64,000 nt of DNA, from contig JBPOFA010000001.1 in assembly GCA_051251595.1 (NCBI GenBank), positions 62,001 through 126,000 on the forward strand. The letters are read 5' to 3'. Positions 59,723 through 64,000 of the stretch are shown piece after piece (the first letter of the stretch is position 1; the number at the start of each line of letters is the position of its first letter). The notes below the pieces were generated by a model. It was not told the origin of the DNA, searched no databases, and was given only the letters and a program-made list of their open reading frames with translations. Origin of the DNA: NORP110 sp051251595. GTDB taxonomy: Bacteria > Pseudomonadota > Alphaproteobacteria > Rhodobacterales > Rhodobacteraceae. The position numbers were made by a program, and so were the translations under genes.

Positions 59723-60636
59723 TGTCGAACGTCGCTGTTCTGGCCTTTGCCATGTTGCTTGACGCCACATTTGGCGAACCAAAATGGCTTTGGACAAAAG
59801 CGCCGCATCCGGCTGTGTTGATGGGGCGCGCTGTTCATTGGCTTGACGAAACCCTTAACTTTAGCGACCAGCGCCGCGCCAAAGGCATCGTCGCCATGAT
59901 CTTTTTGGTCACCGGCATGTGGGTTCTGGGCGCGGTCCTGGCCAAACTGCCCGCAGCGCCAATTGTCGAATGCCTGATCGCAGCGATCCTATTGGCCCAT
60001 GGCAGCCTTGTCGCCCATGTGCGCGCCGTCGCAACAGGCCTGCGCCAAACCTTGCCCTTGGGCCGTCACGCAGTGTCCCTGATCGTCAGTCGTGACACCA
60101 ATAACATGGATGAAGCCGCCGTTGCGCGGTCTGCAATCGAAAGCGCCGCAGAGAACTTTTCCGACGGGGTCATCGCGCCCGCGTTTTGGTTCTTGGTTTT
60201 CGGACTGCCCGGCTTGCTGGTCTATAAAATGACCAACACGGCGGATAGCATGATCGGGTACAAAACCCCGCGCTATGCAGAGTTCGGATGGGCCGCTGCC
60301 CGGTTTGACGATCTGCTAAACCTCATCCCCGCGCGATTGACCGCCCTGCTGATCTTGCTGGCCCATTTCAGCTTTCGCGCCTGGCCGATTGTGCGACGCG
60401 ATGCGCGGCTTCACCGTTCTCCCAATGCGGGGTGGCCAGAGGCCGCGATGGCAGGCACGCTTGGGATCGCACTGGCGGGCCCAAGGCAATATGATGGGAC
60501 GTTGCGGGACTTTCCTTTCGTGAACCCCGACGGTCGGCGAAATCTGGATGCAGATGACATTTCTGACAGCATTGCCGCGCTCTGGCGCAGCTGGGCTGTA
60601 ACATTCGCGCTTGTCCTGTTTCTTGCGGTTGCCTGA
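59722..60636 (+). CDS. cobD: Adenosylcobinamide-phosphate synthase (CobD/CbiB)
   Basis: This is an inner-membrane enzyme of 304 residues that attaches the aminopropanol side chain to adenosylcobyric acid. Family features are LDATFGEPKWLW and HPAVLMGRAVHWLDE near the start, then AAVARSAIESAAENFSDGVIAPAFW and YKMTNTADSMIGYKTPRYAEFGWAAARFDD (split here only by reading). Several hydrophobic segments are seen. I chose the ATG at 59722, which overlaps the cobC stop by 1 nt. No riboswitch precedes the operon. Confidence 0.94.
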   Translation: MSNVAVLAFAMLLDATFGEPKWLWTKAPHPAVLMGRAVHWLDETLNFSDQRRAKGIVAMIFLVTGMWVLGAVLAKLPAAPIVECLIAAILLAHGSLVAHVRAVATGLRQTLPLGRHAVSLIVSRDTNNMDEAAVARSAIESAAENFSDGVIAPAFWFLVFGLPGLLVYKMTNTADSMIGYKTPRYAEFGWAAARFDDLLNLIPARLTALLILLAHFSFRAWPIVRRDARLHRSPNAGWPEAAMAGTLGIALAGPRQYDGTLRDFPFVNPDGRRNLDADDISDSIAALWRSWAVTFALVLFLAVA

Positions 60637-60683
60637 TCAGACGATCCTGCTAACGTGCGCCCAGTTCACATTTCGGAGGTTCC

Positions 60684-61859
60684 ATGCGTATCCCATTCAT
60701 TTTTGCGGCCGCCCTGCTTTTGGCCAGCCCCGTCTCTGCTCAGGTCCAATGCGGCGGATCGTTTTCAAGCTTCATTTCAAACATGAAGGTCCAAGCTGTT
60801 TCTATGGGATACAGCCAAAACACCGTGAACAGCTTTTTCGCAAATGCCAAAGAAGATCCAAAGGTCATCCGCGCGGACAGATCACAAGGGATCTTCCAGA
60901 TGAGCTTTGTCGATTTTTCGCGGCGCGTGATTAGCAAAAACCGCATCCAGAACGGCAAGAGCTATTCCAAGAAACTCGACAAGACCTTTGATCAGATCGA
61001 AAGCCAATATGGCGTTTCCCGCGGGGTCTTGTTGGCCTTCTGGGCGCTGGAAACAGATTTCGGTCAGGTGCAAGGCGACTTTAACACGCTGAATTCATTG
61101 CTGACGCTGTCGCATGATTGCCGCCGCCCAGAATTGTTCCAACCGCAGGTCTTTGCGGCACTGGAACTCTACCAGCGGGGCGATTTTGATCCCGTCACCA
61201 CAAAGGGTGCCTGGGCTGGCGAAATCGGAATGGTCCAAATGTTGCCCAAGGATATTCTGGAAAATGGCGTCGACGCAGACGGGGACGGCCATGTCCGCCT
61301 AAAGACATCTCAGGTTGATGCGTTGTCCTCTGGCGCGAAAATGCTGCGCGGCCTGGGCTGGCGCCCAAATGAGCCGTGGCTGCAGGAAATCACAGTACCT
61401 TCTGACCTGAACTGGGCAGAGACCGGACTGACCACAACGAAAACCGTCGCCGAATGGAAAAAGCTGGGGGTGAAACCGACATCCGGCAAGCTGGCCAATC
61501 GAAAGTTGCAGGCGTCGGTGCTGCTGCCAATGGGCCGCAAGGGACCGGCGTTTCTGGCCTATCCGAACTATTCCGTTCTTTTTGAGTGGAACAAAAGCTT
61601 TGTCTACGTGACCTCTGCCGCCTATTTCGCAACCCGACTTGAAGGCGCACCTGTCTTTACCGCCGGCAATCCAGACCCGGCGCTTAGCGATGCGCAGATG
61701 AAATCTTTGCAGAAAAAGCTGGCAAACCGTGGCTATGACGTTGGCAAGATCGACGGGATTCTTGGGGCCAAAACCCGCGGCGCGGTTCAAAGCGAACAAA
61801 TCCGCTTGGGTCTGCCCGCTGACGCCTGGCCGACCGCGCAGCTTCTCAACAGCCTATGA
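60684..61859 (+). CDS. Lytic murein transglycosylase (MltB/SLT_2 type) with peptidoglycan-binding domain
   Basis: This is a periplasmic enzyme of 391 residues that cleaves peptidoglycan glycan strands. A signal peptide (MRIPFIFAAALLLASPVSAQ) leads into the SLT_2 domain (about 25-310). The catalytic Glu is in LLAFWALETDFGQVQGDFN, followed by GAWAGEIGMVQMLPKDILE and GLGWRPNEPWLQEI. The C-terminal PG_binding_1 domain (about 330-391) contains KLANRGYDVGKIDGILGAKTRGAV. Its stop overlaps the next gene by 4 nt. Confidence 0.93.
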   Translation: MRIPFIFAAALLLASPVSAQVQCGGSFSSFISNMKVQAVSMGYSQNTVNSFFANAKEDPKVIRADRSQGIFQMSFVDFSRRVISKNRIQNGKSYSKKLDKTFDQIESQYGVSRGVLLAFWALETDFGQVQGDFNTLNSLLTLSHDCRRPELFQPQVFAALELYQRGDFDPVTTKGAWAGEIGMVQMLPKDILENGVDADGDGHVRLKTSQVDALSSGAKMLRGLGWRPNEPWLQEITVPSDLNWAETGLTTTKTVAEWKKLGVKPTSGKLANRKLQASVLLPMGRKGPAFLAYPNYSVLFEWNKSFVYVTSAAYFATRLEGAPVFTAGNPDPALSDAQMKSLQKKLANRGYDVGKIDGILGAKTRGAVQSEQIRLGLPADAWPTAQLLNSL

Positions 61860-62242
61860 CACTGCGCCCGCAGTATCACTTTCGCCCCGAGGACGGCCAT
61901 ATTCTGATTTGGAACGTGGCCAAGCTGTTAGAGTTGACCAAAGACTTGCCGATTCAAAAAGTTCCTTTGACGGAGATTCGTGAGCTGGACGAAACCTATT
62001 GGTTCGGAAGCGAAGGCAACACACCAACAGTACGCGCCATCGTAGATCACATGAAATTGGTCACAGATGCGGATCTGAATTATCCGATCATTTTATGCGC
62101 AAAGGGCCGCGTCATGGATGGAATGCACCGCGTAGCCAAGGCCCTCATGTCCGGGCAAACCACCATCGACGCCGTCAGGTTCGAAAAAACGCCACCACAT
62201 GATTTTCAGGATATGGACGCAGATGAGCTCGACTACAGCTAG
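61856..62242 (+). CDS. Small ParB N-terminal-domain-like protein
   Basis: This is a 128-residue protein whose central segment, YPIILCAKGRVMDGMHRVAKALMSG (written in parts: YPIILCAKG, RVMDGMHRVAKAL), resembles the ParB/Srx-type nuclease/CTPase core. It has no helix-turn-helix, so it is not a complete ParB. It is coupled to the transglycosylase by a 4-nt overlap and lies convergent with smc, 19 bp away. The function is unknown; a role in chromosome handling is only suggested by location. Confidence 0.65.
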   Translation: MTLRPQYHFRPEDGHILIWNVAKLLELTKDLPIQKVPLTEIRELDETYWFGSEGNTPTVRAIVDHMKLVTDADLNYPIILCAKGRVMDGMHRVAKALMSGQTTIDAVRFEKTPPHDFQDMDADELDYS

Positions 62243-62261
62243 CGGGCGAGGATCATAGGGC

Positions 62262-64000
62262 CTAGGCCACCAACGCTGCGGCCTTTTTCAGATCAACAGA
62301 CACAAGCTGGCTGACACCCTGTTCACCCATTGTCACGCCAAACAGACGATCCATGCGGGACATCGTAACAGCATGGTGGGTAATGATCAGAAAACGTGTT
62401 TCCGTCTGGCGGGTCATTTCGTCCAGCAGGTCACAAAACCGCGTGACGTTAGCGTCATCCAGTGGCGCGTCGACCTCATCCAGCACACAAATGGGTGCCG
62501 GGTTCGCAAGAAACACCGCAAAGATCAGCGCCATGGCTGTAAGCGTCTGTTCCCCACCTGACAGCAAAGACAGTGTCGAAAGCTTTTTCCCAGGCGGCTG
62601 ACACATGATTTCCAGCCCAGCATCCAGAGGATCTTCGCTTTCCACCAAAACAAGATTGGCTTCCCCGCCACCGAACAGATGTTTGAACAACATCCCGAAA
62701 TTGGAATTGACCTGCTCGAACGCCGTCAAAAGCCGTTCCCGGCCTTCTTTGTTCAGATTGGCAATCCCCGTGCGAAGCTTTTTGATGGCCTCTTGCAGAT
62801 CATTCATCTCATTGGTCAGGGTTTCGTGTTCTTCCTGAACCTCTTTGGCGTCTTCCTCGGCGCGCAAGTTAACGGCCCCCAAAGAATCCCGCTGCCGTTT
62901 AAGACGGTTCACATCCGCATCAATCGTTTCAACGCTTGGCATCTTATCTGGATCCGTTGCCAGGGTTTCCAGCAATTGGGCGGGCGTTGTTTGTTGTTCT
63001 TCGGAAATACGTTCGACAGCAAAGGCCACGGTTTCTTTCGCAGCGTCGGCCTGCGCCTCGGCACGGGCCCTTGCCTCTCGCGCTTCAGAGGCGCCGCGTT
63101 CAGCGTCACGTTCGGCCGACACCGCATCACGCTGCGCAGTGTCACCGATCGCCAATGCATCAGCGGCATTGGCGCGACGCTGTTCGGCATCATCAATGCT
63201 GTCTGCCAAGGCCTCTCTTTTGGCTTTGATATCTTCAGGAACAGAAATCGCTGTTGCCAGCTCTTCTTCCGTCGTTTCCTTGCGCTCGTTCAGCTCTGCC
63301 ATCCGCGCATCTGCGGTTTCAGAGCGATGCCGCCAATTGCCGACTTCCTTGGCGACCTCTTGTGCGCGACGCACCCGTGCCTCGCCTTCGCGCCGCAACT
63401 CGTCATGCCCTGATCTCTTTGCCATCATGGTCATGCGGGCAGCTTCGACGGTCATTTTCACATCTTCGACCTGCCCACGCGCCTCATCCAGATCGCCAAG
63501 CTCTGCCACGGCGGCCTCTGCCTCTTTCAGCCGAGACCGGGCGCCCATGGCCTCTTCTTCGTGACGGGCAACGGCAAGGTTCAGGGATTCCACCTTGCTG
63601 GCGGAAATATCCCGATCGGCCTCTGCACGAGACAGGGCGCGGCTTGCCTCTGTCATGGCCTGATCTGCAGCGCGGCGGGCATCGCGGGCCATACGATCAG
63701 CTTCGGCCAATTCGGTCAGCCGCATCTTCAGCATCTCATGCGCCTGCACGGCCCCATCCGCCCGTGCAGTTGCTTCGTTCAAATCCTTTTTCAGCTCTTC
63801 CAAACGGTTCAACTGTTGCAGGCGCAGCGCCGCAGCACTTGGCGCATCTTCCGCCCCGGCACGGAACCCGTCCCAACGCCACAGATCCCCCTCGACGGAA
63901 ACCAATCGCTGTCCGGGCAACAGGTCTGCCTGCAGGCCTGGACCATCGGCCGCATCCACAAGGCCAACCTGCCCCATACGGCGCACCAAAACCTCTGGAA
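62262..64000 (-). CDS. smc: Chromosome segregation protein SMC (C-terminal part; 5' end beyond window)
   Basis: This is the structural-maintenance ATPase that organises chromosomes with ScpA/ScpB. The visible 579 codons include the end of the hinge (PEVLVRRMGQVGLVDAADGP), a long coiled coil rich in Ala, Glu and Arg (about 60-430), and the C-terminal ABC head. The head carries the signature LSLLSGGEQTLTAMAL and Walker B PICVLDEVDAPLDDANV. A final motif is ETRFLIITHHAVTMSRMDRL. The gene starts beyond the right edge, where the Walker A head lies. Confidence 0.96.
   Translation of the reverse strand, partial: PEVLVRRMGQVGLVDAADGPGLQADLLPGQRLVSVEGDLWRWDGFRAGAEDAPSAAALRLQQLNRLEELKKDLNEATARADGAVQAHEMLKMRLTELAEADRMARDARRAADQAMTEASRALSRAEADRDISASKVESLNLAVARHEEEAMGARSRLKEAEAAVAELGDLDEARGQVEDVKMTVEAARMTMMAKRSGHDELRREGEARVRRAQEVAKEVGNWRHRSETADARMAELNERKETTEEELATAISVPEDIKAKREALADSIDDAEQRRANAADALAIGDTAQRDAVSAERDAERGASEAREARARAEAQADAAKETVAFAVERISEEQQTTPAQLLETLATDPDKMPSVETIDADVNRLKRQRDSLGAVNLRAEEDAKEVQEEHETLTNEMNDLQEAIKKLRTGIANLNKEGRERLLTAFEQVNSNFGMLFKHLFGGGEANLVLVESEDPLDAGLEIMCQPPGKKLSTLSLLSGGEQTLTAMALIFAVFLANPAPICVLDEVDAPLDDANVTRFCDLLDEMTRQTETRFLIITHHAVTMSRMDRLFGVTMGEQGVSQLVSVDLKKAAALVA

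Noticed and set aside
1..64000. CRISPR array, insertion sequence, prophage or integron signals
   Set aside because: No regularly spaced repeats, transposase, integrase or terminal inverted repeats were seen on reading.

Overview
This window looks like chromosomal DNA from an alphaproteobacterium of the Rhodobacteraceae (Roseobacter-type). The evidence is the gene content and order: a tuf/tRNA-Trp/secE-nusG-rplKA-rplJL-rpoBC block, ChvG-ChvI next to HprK-RapZ-EIIA-HPr and pckA, an rpoZ-rsh-pdxJ-acpS-lepB-rnc-era-recO run, a cobI/J/L/H/M cobalamin cluster with CbiX, and many 4-nt ATGA/GTGA gene overlaps. No species call is made. No rRNA, CRISPR array, insertion sequence or phage gene was seen. 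The only RNA gene seen is one tRNA-Trp(CCA).

Layout. 1-10035 (minus) holds the transcription/translation block: rpoC (cut by the left edge), rpoB, rplL, rplJ, rplA, rplK, nusG and secE. A Gfo/Idh/MocA oxidoreductase sits between rplA and rplJ, just after a good rplA terminator. 10198-15016 holds an RsuA-family pseudouridine synthase, a plus-strand GMC dehydrogenase with a small partner protein, tRNA-Trp, a DUF374 acyltransferase and tuf. 15199-20463 (minus) holds a lipoprotein with a possible amber truncation, an M48 protease, a DUF898 membrane protein and parC. 20595-26690 (mostly plus) holds an SH3 protein, an SDR, a HIG1-like protein, PduO-type adenosyltransferase, etfBA and 3-hydroxybutyryl-CoA dehydrogenase.

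26687-32194 (minus) holds an acyltransferase and then a regulatory array transcribed chvI-chvG-hprK-rapZ-EIIA-HPr. It diverges from pckA across a 371-bp region with two identical 13-bp repeats. 34224-44580 (minus) is mainly a long same-strand run from folK to recO that covers folate, stringent response, B6, acyl-carrier activation, protein export and RNA processing. 44731-51068 holds NYN, ispH-rnhA, a def/def-like/fmt operon and small enzymes.

51165-60636 is a cobalamin biosynthesis region. The minus-strand part is cbiX, cobH, cobL, cobI, a cbiG-cobJ fusion and cobM. A divergent plus-strand part is DUF1636, cobC and cobD/cbiB. An orphan receiver-domain gene lies between the two parts. 60684-64000 ends with a lytic transglycosylase, a small ParB-like protein and the 3' part of smc.

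Most genes are standard housekeeping genes. The most unusual items are: a deformylase-like paralogue (48048-48548) lacking the metal-binding Cys and the catalytic Glu, located between true def and fmt; the GMC module with a Cys cluster; the degenerate receiver protein in the cobalamin region; a stand-alone ParB-like protein beside smc; the paired pckA upstream repeats; and the lipoprotein with an in-frame amber codon followed by 30 further sense codons.
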